Shown: positions 1 through 10,349, counted from the stretch's first letter. The stretch is DNA of 64,000 nucleotides from Candidatus Pseudomonas phytovorans (GCA_029202525.1 CP119325.1:1129001-1193000), one strand, 5' to 3'. The notes: generated from the letters alone by a model not told the origin. Numbers and translations are program-made.

Positions 1-40
1 CCTGGCCCTGCTGCCCTACACCGACAGCCACGGCCGCTGA
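1..40 (+). CDS. rpsR: 30S ribosomal protein S18, C-terminal end (partial)
   Basis: The window opens inside a gene whose last codons, read from base 2, give LALLPYTDSHGR and a TGA at 38-40. This is the typical C-terminus of bacterial S18. S18 binds the platform of the 30S subunit together with S6. The position directly before a DUF2232 gene and rplI fits the Pseudomonas rpsF-rpsR-DUF2232-rplI cluster. Only 12 residues are present, so the call rests on this tail plus the gene order. Confidence 0.85.
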   Translation, partial: LALLPYTDSHGR

Positions 41-73
41 GACCGGGTCGTCGACAAGCAGTAAGGGATTAGC

Positions 74-937
74 ATGCGAGCGTTAGCAAGTTTCATCATG
101 CGCGGTCGTGTGCAGGCCACCCTGGTGGTGGTCATCAGCGCGGTACTGCCGCTGCTGTTCTGGTTGAGTGCCGCTGCCGGCAGCCTTGTGCTGCTGCGGC
201 GTGGGTTCAAGGATGCTACATCGGTCATCGCCGGCGGCTTGCTGGCTGGGCTGGCCGTGTGGGTCATGGGCGATCCCATCACCTTTTTGGTGATTGCGGG
301 TGCCCTTGCCCTGGCCGCCATGTTGCGTGCCGAGCATCCCTGGAGCCGGGTGTTGCCCGTCAGTGCCGTGTTCGCCGTGGCTTTCAGCCTCGTGCTTGAT
401 CTGGCGCTGGCGCAAACCTTCGATGTGCTGGCCAAGGCGTTTGCCGAAGCCATGCCGAAAATCGAAGGGCAACCGGTGCTCTCCGGTGAGCTGATCCGCC
501 CTGTGCTGGTCGCTTCCACAGCAGTGACGGTGCAATTGTTCAGTGTGCTGGCGTTAATGCTGGCGCGCTACTGGCAGGCAGCGTTGTACAACCCTGGAGG
601 CTTCGGCCGCGAGTTTCGCGAGCTGAAGTTGCCGAAACAGACCATGGCGGTCTTGGTGGCAGTGATGGTGGTGGCGCCGTTTATCGGCCCGCAGTTCATC
701 GTCCTGGCATCGGCGTCGAGCCTGGTACTGGTACTGGCTGGCATCGCTTTGATGCACGGGCTGGTGGCACAGGGTCGACTGGCCGGTTTCTGGCTGGTGG
801 GCATGTACGTGACGCTCCCGCTGATCATGCAGCTGATTTATCCGTTGCTGGTGGTTTTGGCCATTGTCGACAGCCTGATTGATTTTCGCGGTCGCAAGTC
901 CCCCAAGGGGAATGACTCCGCGAACGGTGAAGGTTAA
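74..937 (+). CDS. DUF2232 family integral membrane protein
   Basis: The 287-residue product is almost entirely hydrophobic, with about seven to eight predicted membrane segments separated by short polar loops and a charged C-terminal tail (about residues 270-287). Membrane proteins of the DUF2232 (YybS-like) family are found between rpsR and rplI in pseudomonads; their function is not known. The ATG at 74 lies 33 bases after the rpsR stop and follows a weak AAGGGAT ribosome binding site. The 20-base gap to rplI suggests cotranscription with the ribosomal genes. Confidence 0.8.
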   Translation: MRALASFIMRGRVQATLVVVISAVLPLLFWLSAAAGSLVLLRRGFKDATSVIAGGLLAGLAVWVMGDPITFLVIAGALALAAMLRAEHPWSRVLPVSAVFAVAFSLVLDLALAQTFDVLAKAFAEAMPKIEGQPVLSGELIRPVLVASTAVTVQLFSVLALMLARYWQAALYNPGGFGREFRELKLPKQTMAVLVAVMVVAPFIGPQFIVLASASSLVLVLAGIALMHGLVAQGRLAGFWLVGMYVTLPLIMQLIYPLLVVLAIVDSLIDFRGRKSPKGNDSANGEG

Positions 938-957
938 AAGTTAAGAGGTTTTACCAA

Positions 958-1404
958 ATGGAACTGATCCTGCTGGAAAAAGTCGCTAACCTGGGCAACC
1001 TGGGCGACAAAGTTAAAGTTAAGGCTGGTTACGGCCGTAACTTCCTGCTGCCATTCGGCAAGGCCACCGTTGCCAACGCCGCCAACCTGGCTGCGTTCGA
1101 AGAACGTCGCGCCGAGCTGGAAAAAGCAGCTGCCGACAAGAAAACTTCGGCTGAAAGCCGTGCTGCCCAACTGGCCGAGCTGGAAGTGACCATCACTGCC
1201 ACCGCTGGCGACGAAGGCAAGCTGTTCGGTTCGATCGGCACTCACGACATCGCTGACGCCCTGACCGCCTCCGGCGTTGAAGTGGCCAAAGCTGAAGTTC
1301 GTCTGCCGAACGGCACCATCCGTCAGGTTGGCGAATACGACGTAGCCGTGCACCTGCACAGCGACGTTGAAGCCACCGTACGCGTGGTCGTCGTAGCTGC
1401 CTAA
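958..1404 (+). CDS. rplI: 50S ribosomal protein L9
   Basis: The 148-residue protein starts MELILLEKVANLGNLGD, the conserved N-terminal RNA-binding domain of L9 with its glycine-rich loop (GYGRNFLLPFGKA, about residues 24-36). A long charged helix follows at about 45-75 and then the C-terminal domain. L9 binds 23S rRNA near L1 and helps keep the reading frame. Length is normal for the family. An AGAGG site lies upstream of the ATG. A strong hairpin terminator follows the gene. Confidence 0.97.
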   Translation: MELILLEKVANLGNLGDKVKVKAGYGRNFLLPFGKATVANAANLAAFEERRAELEKAAADKKTSAESRAAQLAELEVTITATAGDEGKLFGSIGTHDIADALTASGVEVAKAEVRLPNGTIRQVGEYDVAVHLHSDVEATVRVVVVAA

Positions 1405-1449
1405 GCTGCGCTAACTGGCTGGCTCCTTGCGAGCCAGGCGGTTAACATC

Positions 1450-1491
1450 GGGCACGGTCCTGTTTTTACAGGCCGTGCCCTTTGTTTTTTT
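1450..1491 (+). terminator. Rho-independent terminator after rplI
   Basis: A GC-rich inverted repeat (GGGCACGG...CCGTGCCC, 1450-1480) with an inner stem CCTG/CAGG is followed by TTTGTTTTTTT. This is a textbook terminator shape. It ends only about 25 bases before the dnaB start, so dnaB must be read by read-through or by a promoter that overlaps the hairpin. Confidence 0.85.
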
Positions 1492-1516
1492 CGTCCCCCA
1501 GAATTCTTTCGTGGCC

Positions 1517-2914
1517 ATGAACGAGATAACAACCTCCGAACAGCTTGACCTGCAAACCGCCGCCCTGAAGGTGCCGCCGCATTCCATCGAGGCCGAACAG
1601 GCCGTGCTCGGTGGCCTGATGCTGGACAACAACGCCTGGGAGCGGGTGCTGGACCAAGTGTCGGATGGCGATTTCTACCGGCATGACCACCGCCTGATTT
1701 ACCGTGCCATCCACAAGCTGGTGGACCTTAACCACCCGTTCGACGTGGTTACGCTGCATGAGCAGCTGGACAAGGAAGGTGTGTCGTCGCAGATCGGCGG
1801 CCTGGCGTACCTGGCGGAACTGGCCAAAAACACCCCGTCGGTGGCCAACATCAAGGCCTACGCCGCGATCATCCGCGAGCGCTCCACGCTGCGACAGCTG
1901 ATCAGTATCAGTACTGATATCGCCGACAACGCCTTCAACCCCCAAGGCCGCAACGCCGAAGAAATTCTCGACGACGCCGAGCGGCAGATCTTCCAGATTG
2001 CCGAAGCGCGGCCGAAAACCGGCGGGCCGGTGGGCGTCAACGAACTGTTGACCAAGGCTATCGACCGGATCGACACGTTGTTCAACTCCGACAGCGAGAT
2101 CACCGGCATTTCCACCGGTTACACCGACCTGGACGAGAAGACCAGCGGTCTACAGGCCGCTGACCTGATCATCGTTGCCGGTCGTCCTTCGATGGGTAAA
2201 ACCACCTTCGCCATGAACCTGGTGGAAAACGCCGTGCTGCGCAGCGAAAAGGCGGTGCTGGTGTTCTCCCTCGAGATGCCAGGTGAATCGCTGATCATGC
2301 GTATGCTCTCGTCCCTGGGGCGTATCGACCAGACCAAGGTTCGTTCTGGCCAGCTGGACGACGACGACTGGCCGCGCCTGACTTCGGCGGTCAACCTGCT
2401 CAATGATCGCAAGCTGTTCATCGACGATACGGCGGGCATCAGCCCTTCGGAGATGCGCTCGCGCACACGCCGCCTGGCGCGGGAGCATGGCGAGATCGGC
2501 CTGATCATGGTCGACTACCTGCAGCTCATGCAGATTCCAGGCTCCGCCGGTGACAACCGGACCAATGAAATTTCCGAGATCTCCCGCTCTTTGAAAGCGT
2601 TGGCCAAGGAGTTCAACTGCCCGGTGGTTGCACTGTCGCAGCTGAACCGCTCCCTTGAACAGCGGCCGAACAAACGCCCGATCAACTCCGACTTGCGTGA
2701 ATCCGGTGCAATCGAGCAGGACGCCGACGTGATCATGTTCGTGTACCGCGACGAGGTCTACCACCCGGAGACCGAGCACAAGGGCATCGCCGAAATCATC
2801 ATCGGCAAGCAGCGTAACGGCCCCATCGGCTTTGTGCGCCTGGCGTTTATCGGCAAGTACACCCGCTTCGAGAACCTCGCACCGGGCATGTACAACTTCG
2901 ATGATGACGAGTAA
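1517..2914 (+). CDS. dnaB: Replicative DNA helicase DnaB
   Basis: The product is 465 residues from the ATG at 1517 (MNEITTSEQ), the usual Pseudomonas DnaB length; the frame is open further upstream but that part overlaps the rplI terminator and is not DnaB-like. The N-terminal helical domain (PPHSIEAEQAVLGGL, about 17-31) is followed by the RecA-like ATPase domain with Walker A GRPSMGKTT near residue 222, Walker B LIMVDYLQLM near 335 and the arginine-rich SQLNRSLEQR segment. DnaB is the hexameric helicase that unwinds the fork during chromosome replication. Confidence 0.97.
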   Translation: MNEITTSEQLDLQTAALKVPPHSIEAEQAVLGGLMLDNNAWERVLDQVSDGDFYRHDHRLIYRAIHKLVDLNHPFDVVTLHEQLDKEGVSSQIGGLAYLAELAKNTPSVANIKAYAAIIRERSTLRQLISISTDIADNAFNPQGRNAEEILDDAERQIFQIAEARPKTGGPVGVNELLTKAIDRIDTLFNSDSEITGISTGYTDLDEKTSGLQAADLIIVAGRPSMGKTTFAMNLVENAVLRSEKAVLVFSLEMPGESLIMRMLSSLGRIDQTKVRSGQLDDDDWPRLTSAVNLLNDRKLFIDDTAGISPSEMRSRTRRLAREHGEIGLIMVDYLQLMQIPGSAGDNRTNEISEISRSLKALAKEFNCPVVALSQLNRSLEQRPNKRPINSDLRESGAIEQDADVIMFVYRDEVYHPETEHKGIAEIIIGKQRNGPIGFVRLAFIGKYTRFENLAPGMYNFDDDE

Positions 2915-2940
2915 TTCCCAAAGGCCGTGACCGTTACTCT

Positions 2941-3024
2941 GTGGGAGCGGGCAAGCCCGCGAAGCAGGCGCCGCTGTGGATGGCACGGGCTTCGCCCGTG
3001 TTCCCGAGCCAGCCCGCTCCCACA
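2941..3024. repeat. REP element pair, inverted
   Basis: Two inverted copies of the P. putida-type REP core lie here: GTGGGAGCGGGCAAGCCCGC at 2941 and CAGCCCGCTCCCACAC near 3010, around a central GGGCTTCGCCC stem. They fill the gap between the convergent dnaB and ABC transporter genes. REPs in convergent gaps often act as mRNA stabilisers or terminators. Confidence 0.8.
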
Positions 3025-3085
3025 CAGATCACGCCAGCATTTACAGCTTGAGTTGGAGAGCCACTTCTCATGAACTGTGTCCAGC

Positions 3086-4780
3086 TCAAGCATTCTGACG
3101 GTCGCTGATCCCCACCTGCACCTGGCTGATGATCCGCCCTTCGCACAGGGTGATAACCCGGTCAAATCGTGACAGGGCACTCTGATCGTGTGTCACACAA
3201 ATCAGCCCTTTCCCTTGGAATGCTTCGAACAACAGATCCCAAGTACGCTCAGCCGAGACGGCATCAAGCCCCGCTGTGGGTTCGTCAAAGAAATTGAATT
3301 CCCCTGGCTGATTAAGGACGCGCAGCAGCGTCAGCCTGCGTGCCTCACCGCCCGAAATGGATTCTGCGCGTGCATCCAGGTCAAGTGCATACCAATCTTT
3401 GTTCAGGCCCAGTCGTTCAAGCCATCGCTCGACTTGAGCCTGTTCGTGCGTACGCTCGAACAGCACCGCACGGGGCAGTAGGCCGGGTATGAAGTGCGTA
3501 TCCTGAGGGCAGAGTCGCAACCGGCTGAACTGCTCACCAGCGTCAAGCGCAGCCAGGCATCTGCCGTTTAGATGAACATGCTTGCGCAACTGGAACACCG
3601 TGCCTGCGAGCGTATGCAGGAGGGTCGACTTTCCGCATCCGCTGGGCCCTATCAGCGCGACTCGTTCGCCCTTGTGCAGTACCAGGGGTTCTTTGAGTTG
3701 CAGTTGAAGTGTGTTCCGAGCGCTCAGGTGGCAGGGGTCGATGCTCAGGCCTGCTTTTTTGTCGTGGGACCCCGTGTCGGTTGGTAGGGTCGGGCCGAAC
3801 GGGGGGAGTTGCAGCCAGTGTTCGAGTTTGCGTTTGTCGAGCCGGAACTGGTCCAGCAATCGCCAGGCTTCAGCCAGTTGCGCAACCCCTGCCAGCAATC
3901 CACTCACCAACGTGAAGAGTGCGACCATCTCGCCCAGGCTTAGCTGTGGTGTTGCCAATGACTGATCATGTATGCCCCACATCAGCAAGCCACCACTGCC
4001 CAGGCCAATGAACAAAGTGCGCAAACCCTGTACCCAGCCCCCACTGCGGGCTACCCGCACTGCTGAATCGGCATAGTCCGAGAGCGTCTGGTTGACCGGG
4101 AGCATGGCCGCATCCTCGGCCTTCTCCAGCTTTACCGTTGCCGCGCTGGCGAATGTGTCCACCCATTGTTCCGCAAGTTCATCCTCGCGCGCGTTCACCG
4201 CCTCGATATGTGGACGACGCCAGCGCACCAGACGATCATTGGCCCACAGATATGCCAGGCTCAAGGGGACCAGGCCGATCAATACCGAAGTAGCTCCCAT
4301 GTATGCGAAGAGCGTTATCAACACTGCCGCTTCGGCTATCACCGGCCATGCCGAACCAATCAGAAAGCCTAACCACCGCTCCTGTGCTGTAATCCCCCTA
4401 TCCAGCACCTTCACCAGTGTTCCGCCATGGAGTTGTCCATAGGCCTCGAAGCGTTTGTCCAGCAATACTCGGCACCAGCGGATCGAGAGTTGCCTCACAC
4501 GCTCCTGGCAGAGCCGCGCCAGGCACCAGGCTTGCAAAGGGGTCATTGAGGCTTGCAGCGCGACAAGGCATATGAAGGCACCGAGCAGAAGCTGGGAAGA
4601 CGAGGCCGAGGTGGACAAGTTGTCAATGATGTCGGCCAGGATCAGGGCAGGTACGACGGTCGCGACTTTCAGGACTAGTGTTGCGCTGAGGGCGGCGAGG
4701 ATGCCTGAAAAGATGTGCATAAGGCTCTGGGAACTCTGCGAGAAAAAAGAAGCTGGGCCTGATAGGTGTGAAGGGGCCAA
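3086..4780 (-). CDS. ABC exporter, fused membrane and ATPase domains
   Basis: The product is about 564 residues from a TTG at 4780, or 544 from the ATG at 4720 (MHIFSGILAAL), which fits the family's first membrane helix better. About six membrane segments (residues 20-300) precede an ATPase domain with Walker A GPSGCGKST (about 380), signature SISGGEARR (about 475), Walker B FNFFDEPTAGLD and H-loop ICVTHD. This is the half-transporter layout of CydCD or peptide exporters; two copies would form the pump. No partner or substrate gene is adjacent, so the cargo is unknown. It lies alone between dnaB and the DUF3077 locus. Confidence 0.85.
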   Translation of the reverse strand: MAPSHLSGPASFFSQSSQSLMHIFSGILAALSATLVLKVATVVPALILADIIDNLSTSASSSQLLLGAFICLVALQASMTPLQAWCLARLCQERVRQLSIRWCRVLLDKRFEAYGQLHGGTLVKVLDRGITAQERWLGFLIGSAWPVIAEAAVLITLFAYMGATSVLIGLVPLSLAYLWANDRLVRWRRPHIEAVNAREDELAEQWVDTFASAATVKLEKAEDAAMLPVNQTLSDYADSAVRVARSGGWVQGLRTLFIGLGSGGLLMWGIHDQSLATPQLSLGEMVALFTLVSGLLAGVAQLAEAWRLLDQFRLDKRKLEHWLQLPPFGPTLPTDTGSHDKKAGLSIDPCHLSARNTLQLQLKEPLVLHKGERVALIGPSGCGKSTLLHTLAGTVFQLRKHVHLNGRCLAALDAGEQFSRLRLCPQDTHFIPGLLPRAVLFERTHEQAQVERWLERLGLNKDWYALDLDARAESISGGEARRLTLLRVLNQPGEFNFFDEPTAGLDAVSAERTWDLLFEAFQGKGLICVTHDQSALSRFDRVITLCEGRIISQVQVGISDRQNA

Positions 4781-4879
4781 GCCGCAGGAGCCCTCTATCC
4801 TTCAGTAAGTTCGGAGGATTGTCTGCCAGCCAACTGTTTGAAAATGTAGCTGGCTGCGGGGCTTGCCATGGTCGGCGTT

Positions 4880-5228
4880 GTGACTCGGTTTTCGAGGGGA
4901 TTATCAGTTTTTTCCCGTTGCGTGTAGGCCGTTTCTGAAATAGCTTCCTACCGCCTTTGCGCCATTGCGGTGGTTTTCTGGGCGGCCTAGTCTGGCCCTG
5001 TCGTTGCCAAAGCAGCGACCGGGCCTGCAAGCCCGACACAGGAACGAATGTTGTTCACCGTAAGCCAATGGCACGCCATTGGGCTCGCTTGATGGTGGCT
5101 GCGTGCGGGAGGTTTTCGAACCTGCCGGTTTTCGTTCTCTGTCCGGTCTTGCAGACCCGTACGTGGCCGCCACCCATCACACTGCAAGTCATGAGTGCGG
5201 CTCTTGTGAACCTACAGAGAGCTACAGC
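4880..5228 (+). other. Non-coding structured leader upstream of the DUF3077 pair
   Basis: No convincing gene lies between 4781 and 5228. The stretch holds a 14-bp stem-loop at 4994-5024 (GGCCC.GTCG.TGC, loop CAAA, one mismatch and one G-U pair) and further short inverted segments (CCTGCCGG/CCGGTCTTGCAGG near 5120-5155). It ends in ACCTACAGAGAGCTACAGC just before the ATG at 5229. I recall similar long leaders before small DUF3077-type genes in Pseudomonas, but a homology search is needed to confirm that. Confidence 0.45.
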
Positions 5229-5336
5229 ATGCTAAAAATTGTCCCCGATCCACCCCACGCTTTTCATTCCCTTGAAGACACCCTGATCCAGGCCACGGGC
5301 CAGGCAGCCGAGAACTTTCAGGGAATTGAACAATGA
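5229..5336 (+). CDS. Small protein upstream of and coupled to the DUF3077 gene, probably shortened
   Basis: This 35-residue frame starts MLKIVPDPPHAFHSLEDTL and ends at the TGA that overlaps the next ATG as ATGA (5333-5336). The N-terminal MLKIVPDPP..SLEDTL pattern is common in a family of small Pseudomonas proteins that pair with DUF3077 proteins but are normally around 80-110 residues. The homology seems to stop near residue 23, so this copy looks internally deleted. It may now serve mainly to couple translation to the downstream gene. Confidence 0.55.
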   Translation: MLKIVPDPPHAFHSLEDTLIQATGQAAENFQGIEQ

Positions 5337-5596
5337 CAACACAAGACACCCAGTACACCGTCGGCAAAACTACTTTCTATCAAGGTGAAAACGGCACCCA
5401 TCCGCTGTTTCGCATCGAGCCGGGCATCCCGTGCAGAGACGCCCGCGAGCAGTCTTCGGAGTTGATGGGCTATGTGCGCGAGCTGACCATCATGGGGTTG
5501 ATGGATGAGAAACCGATGATGCTCTGGGCAGCGCATTATCTGAGTGCGATGGCCAAGGCGCTGATGGATGATGCGGAGTTGGGGATGAAGCAGTGA
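5333..5596 (+). CDS. DUF3077 family protein
   Basis: The 87-residue product has the DUF3077 layout: a short N-terminal part ending FRIEPGIPCRDAREQ, then a helical half (ELMGYVRELTIMGL, AAHYLSAMAKALMDDAE). These are small helical proteins of unknown function that are abundant in pseudomonads. Its ATG overlaps the stop of the preceding mini-gene by four bases, which indicates translational coupling. A REP-rich gap follows. Confidence 0.7.
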   Translation: MTTQDTQYTVGKTTFYQGENGTHPLFRIEPGIPCRDAREQSSELMGYVRELTIMGLMDEKPMMLWAAHYLSAMAKALMDDAELGMKQ

Positions 5597-5628
5597 GGGG
5601 CTGGCTTCAGGTTGCATGAAGGCAGCCA

Positions 5629-5943
5629 TGTGTTCGCCACAACAATTTCAGCGCCAGTGAGATCGAGCGCCGCCCGCGCGGCGCTTCGCGGGGCAAGCCC
5701 GCTCCCACATTTGTTTCGGGCCAGTCCCGCCTGTGCCATTGGCGCGCGCCCCATTGTGTGTCCCCTTCTCTATTGAAGGTGTCGCCTCTGCATTTCTGCA
5801 ATTCCCAGCCATGCACCAGGGTGCGAGTGCGGAGGAAGCAGGAGTAACTGGCCCGAAACAGATGTGGGAGCGGGCTTGCCCCGCGAAGCGCCGCGCGGGC
5901 GGCGCTCGATCTCATAGGCGCCGAAACTGCTGTGGCGAACACC
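5629..5943. repeat. Long inverted REP structure between the DUF3077 gene and ygiQ
   Basis: Arms 5658-5725 and 5847-5914 are 68 bp each and differ at one position. The homology continues outward for about 28 bp with five differences (5630-5657 and 5915-5942). The arms contain the REP core GCGGGGCAAGCCCGCTCCCACA and a GC-rich extension GCGCCGCCCGCGCGGCGC. The 121-bp centre has no recognisable gene. This is a BIME-type doublet with unusually long, nearly identical arms. Confidence 0.85.
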
Positions 5944-6050
5944 CGGCGCCTGCGCTCCAACCCCCAATCCAGCCACCTGACGACCCGCCCCCCCAACCGT
6001 CGCCCCACCCACCAATCCCCACGAACACAGTCGGATTTGGTCAAAATTTG

Positions 6051-6059
6051 TGCTATATT
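6051..6059 (+). promoter_or_regulatory. Likely extended -10 promoter of ygiQ
   Basis: TGCTATATT matches the extended -10 form TGnTATAAT with one change and lies in a short A/T-rich patch after the REP structure. Transcription would begin near 6066, giving a leader of about 36 bases before the ygiQ start codon. Confidence 0.45.
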
Positions 6060-6101
6060 CCGCGCCCGCGATTTCCCTGCACAACAGAACCGGTCACTGA
6101 C

Positions 6102-8405
<2,304 letters not shown>

Positions 8406-8410
8406 TTTCG

Positions 8411-8528
8411 AGAGCCGCTTTGCGGCCCATTCGCAGGCAAGCCAGCTCCCACAGGTACAGCGCAAGCCTCAGACTATGTGCAATCCCTGTAGGAGCTGGC
8501 TTGCCTGCGATGGACCGCAAAGCGGTCC
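8411..8528. repeat. REP pair between ygiQ and the LOG gene
   Basis: CCGCTTTGCGG...TTCGCAGGCAAGCCAGCTCCCACAG (8416-8454) is inverted in CTGTAGGAGCTGGCTTGCCTGCGA...ACCGCAAAGCGGT (8486-8527). It fills the gap between two convergent genes and may act as a bidirectional terminator. Confidence 0.8.
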
Positions 8529-8543
8529 CATGGATTTCAGCCT

Positions 8544-9131
8544 TCAATCAGGCTTCTTGTCGACCCACTTCGGCGCCACCGGCGCGACAAAGCTGTCCAT
8601 CTCGTCCAGCAACTCATCCGGCTGCTGACCCAGCAGCAACATCGCCCGGTGCTGCGGCCGTACAAAGCCTTCCTCGACTATATGATCGAGGAACCCGCCC
8701 AGCTTCTCGTAAAAGCCATTTACATCGAGCAGTCCCAACGGCTTGGCGTGATAGCCCAGTTGTCCCCAGGTCCACACCTCGAACAGCTCTTCCAGCGTAC
8801 CCAGCCCACCCGGCAAAGCGATGAACGCATCGCTCAGCTCGGCCATGCGTGCCTTGCGTGCATGCATGCCATCCACCACTTCCAGGCGCGTCAGGCCCTT
8901 ATGGCCAACCTCGGCATCCAGCAGGCTCTGCGGGATGATCCCGACCACTTCGCCTCCGGCTGCCATGGCCGCGTCGGCCACCACACCCATCAAGCCGACC
9001 GCACCACCGCCATACACCAAGGTCAGGCCACGGCGGGCAATGGCCTGGCCAAGCGCCACGGCTGCTTCACGGTAGGCTGGGTTGGCGCCGATGCTGGCGC
9101 CACAGAACACACAAACGGAACGTACGGGCAT
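8544..9131 (-). CDS. LOG family nucleotide 5'-monophosphate phosphoribohydrolase
   Basis: The 195-residue protein has the Rossmann-type start SVCVFCGASIG, the YGGG loop (about 40-43) and the signature PGGLGTLEELFE (about 107-118) that defines the LOG / lysine decarboxylase-like family. These enzymes release the base from cytokinin-type or other nucleoside monophosphates. In bacteria without known cytokinin signalling they are thought to act on AMP-like nucleotides or damaged nucleotides. Length is normal. The gene is transcribed away from azurin. Confidence 0.88.
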   Translation of the reverse strand: MPVRSVCVFCGASIGANPAYREAAVALGQAIARRGLTLVYGGGAVGLMGVVADAAMAAGGEVVGIIPQSLLDAEVGHKGLTRLEVVDGMHARKARMAELSDAFIALPGGLGTLEELFEVWTWGQLGYHAKPLGLLDVNGFYEKLGGFLDHIVEEGFVRPQHRAMLLLGQQPDELLDEMDSFVAPVAPKWVDKKPD

Positions 9132-9195
9132 TGCTCATCTCCTGTCACTGAGCTGTACAGGGTACGGCGCATGCCCGTTGCTTCCAAGGCCGGGT

Positions 9196-9285
9196 TCATT
9201 CCGGGCGGGAGAATTCGCAGATGGCGCCCGTAGCCCCGTGAGCGTAGGCGGCGAGCAGGCTGTTGATGAATGCAGAGATGGGCAT
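9196..9285 (-). CDS. Possible 29-residue small protein upstream of the LOG gene
   Basis: A 30-codon frame starts MPISAFINSLLAAYAHG and ends EFSRPE-stop. It is preceded by TAGGAGCAATACCAA, a good ribosome binding site 8-9 bases before the ATG. It points the same way as the LOG gene, 64 bases ahead. The sequence is helix-like with a hydrophobic middle. No family was recognised; conservation in other pseudomonads would decide whether it is real. Confidence 0.35.
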   Translation of the reverse strand: MPISAFINSLLAAYAHGATGAICEFSRPE

Positions 9286-9354
9286 TTGGTATTGCTCCTA
9301 AATGAGAGGTTGTCCCATCGTCTATTAAAAGGGCATGATGTGCTCTTAGATTGG

Positions 9355-9364
9355 TTGTATACAA
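9355..9364. promoter_or_regulatory. Perfect palindrome TTGTATACAA, possible GntR-type operator
   Basis: TTGTATACAA is a perfect 10-bp palindrome inside GGTTGTATACAATCC. It lies between the divergent LOG-side small frame (start 9285) and azurin (start 9482). The shape resembles operators of FadR-type GntR regulators. No GntR gene is present nearby, so the binding protein is unknown. Confidence 0.35.
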
Positions 9365-9481
9365 TCCATTGAACAATTCTACTGGCTGGCCACTTGACGC
9401 CCCCTTTGACCCATATCAGAAAGGGGCTGAACGGTTTCAGGCAGTCTCGCAATTGATAAAACCCTGCCAAGGAGATTCATG

Positions 9482-9931
9482 ATGTTTGCGAAAGCTGTAG
9501 CGGTATCCCTGCTGACCCTCGCCAGCGCCTCTGTCTTTGCAGCCGAGTGCTCGGTGACTGTTGATTCGACTGACCAGATGTCCTTCAACACCAAAGAAAT
9601 CACCGTCGACAAGTCCTGCAAGGAGTTCACCCTCAAACTGACCCACTCTGGCAACCTGCCGAAGAACGTCATGGGTCACAACCTGGTGATCAGCAAGACT
9701 GCCGACATGCAGGGCATTGCCACCGAAGGCATGAGCCAGGGTTTGGACAAGGACTACATCAAGGCTGACAACGCCGCGATCATCGCCCACACCAAGATGA
9801 TCGGCGCTCCAGACAAAGAAACCGAAGTGAAGTTTGACGCTACCAAGCTGGAAGCCGGTGGTGACTACAGCTTCTTCTGCACCTTCCCGGGCCACATCTC
9901 GATGATGAAGGGCAAGGTTGTAGTCAAGTGA
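9482..9931 (+). CDS. azu: Azurin, blue copper electron carrier
   Basis: The product is about 149 residues from the second of two adjacent ATGs (9482), which sits seven bases after GGAG. A signal peptide (MFAKAVAVSLLTLASASVFA) is followed by mature AECSVTVDSTDQM. The type I copper ligands are visible: His in GHNLV, then Cys, His and Met in FFCTFPGHISMMKG. Azurin moves electrons in the periplasm, for example to cytochrome oxidases or denitrification enzymes. A hairpin terminator and a REP pair follow. In the undisturbed order it lies next to nadE. Confidence 0.97.
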   Translation: MFAKAVAVSLLTLASASVFAAECSVTVDSTDQMSFNTKEITVDKSCKEFTLKLTHSGNLPKNVMGHNLVISKTADMQGIATEGMSQGLDKDYIKADNAAIIAHTKMIGAPDKETEVKFDATKLEAGGDYSFFCTFPGHISMMKGKVVVK

Positions 9932-9940
9932 TGCAGTAAG

Positions 9941-9957
9941 GGAGGGCTTTGCCCTCC
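9941..9957 (+). terminator. Hairpin after azurin
   Basis: GGAGGGC-TTT-GCCCTCC forms a seven-pair stem ten bases after the azurin stop. There is little T-tract (ATT), so it may act together with the adjoining REP pair. Confidence 0.5.
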
Positions 9958-9958
9958 A

Positions 9959-10042
9959 TTCGCGGGGCAAGCCCGCTCCCACAGGGATATCACCATTCAT
10001 CAAGGAGTGGCGGACCTGTGGGAGCGGCTTGCCCCGCGAAGC
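9959..10042. repeat. REP pair between azurin and the nadE remnant
   Basis: TTCGCGGGGCAAGCCCGCTCCCACAG (9959-9984) faces its inverted partner CTGTGGGAGCGGCTTGCCCCGCGAAGC (10016-10042). These are the last REPs on the left side; none is seen inside the island. Confidence 0.85.
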
Positions 10043-10044
10043 TT

Positions 10045-10349
10045 TTAGGGGGCGAACGGCAGTTCGCGCTTGTGCTGGGTCTTGCGGTAGGTAGCTACGA
10101 TGATGTCAAACGCTGCCTGATCAACCGGCAACCCATGCAGGAAGGCATCGATCTGCTGGTAGGTCACGCCATGGGACGCTTCGTCAGGCTTGCCCGGTTC
10201 CAGGTCTTCCAGGTCGGCAGTCGGCACCTTTTCCACCAGTGACTCCGGCGCACCAAAGCTGCGCGCAATGGCCCGTACCTGGTTCTTCACCAGCCCGCTC
10301 AGCGGCGCCAGGTCGCAGGCGCCATCACCAAACTTGGTAAAGAAGCCCA
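10045..10349 (-). pseudogene. nadE: nadE 3' fragment (last 100 codons) cut off by island insertion
   Basis: Reading on the minus strand, GFFTKFGDGACDLAPL through KTQHKRELPFAP-stop is the C-terminal 100 residues of the ammonia-dependent NAD synthetase of pseudomonads. The remaining 174 residues are encoded 33 kb away at 43746-44267; adding the split Met175 codon gives 275, the normal length, so nothing was lost. A chance TTG at 10350 opens the frame, but a fragment without the SGGVDS ATP-binding loop cannot be an NAD synthetase. The host enzyme must be inactive in this strain while the island stays. Confidence 0.93.
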
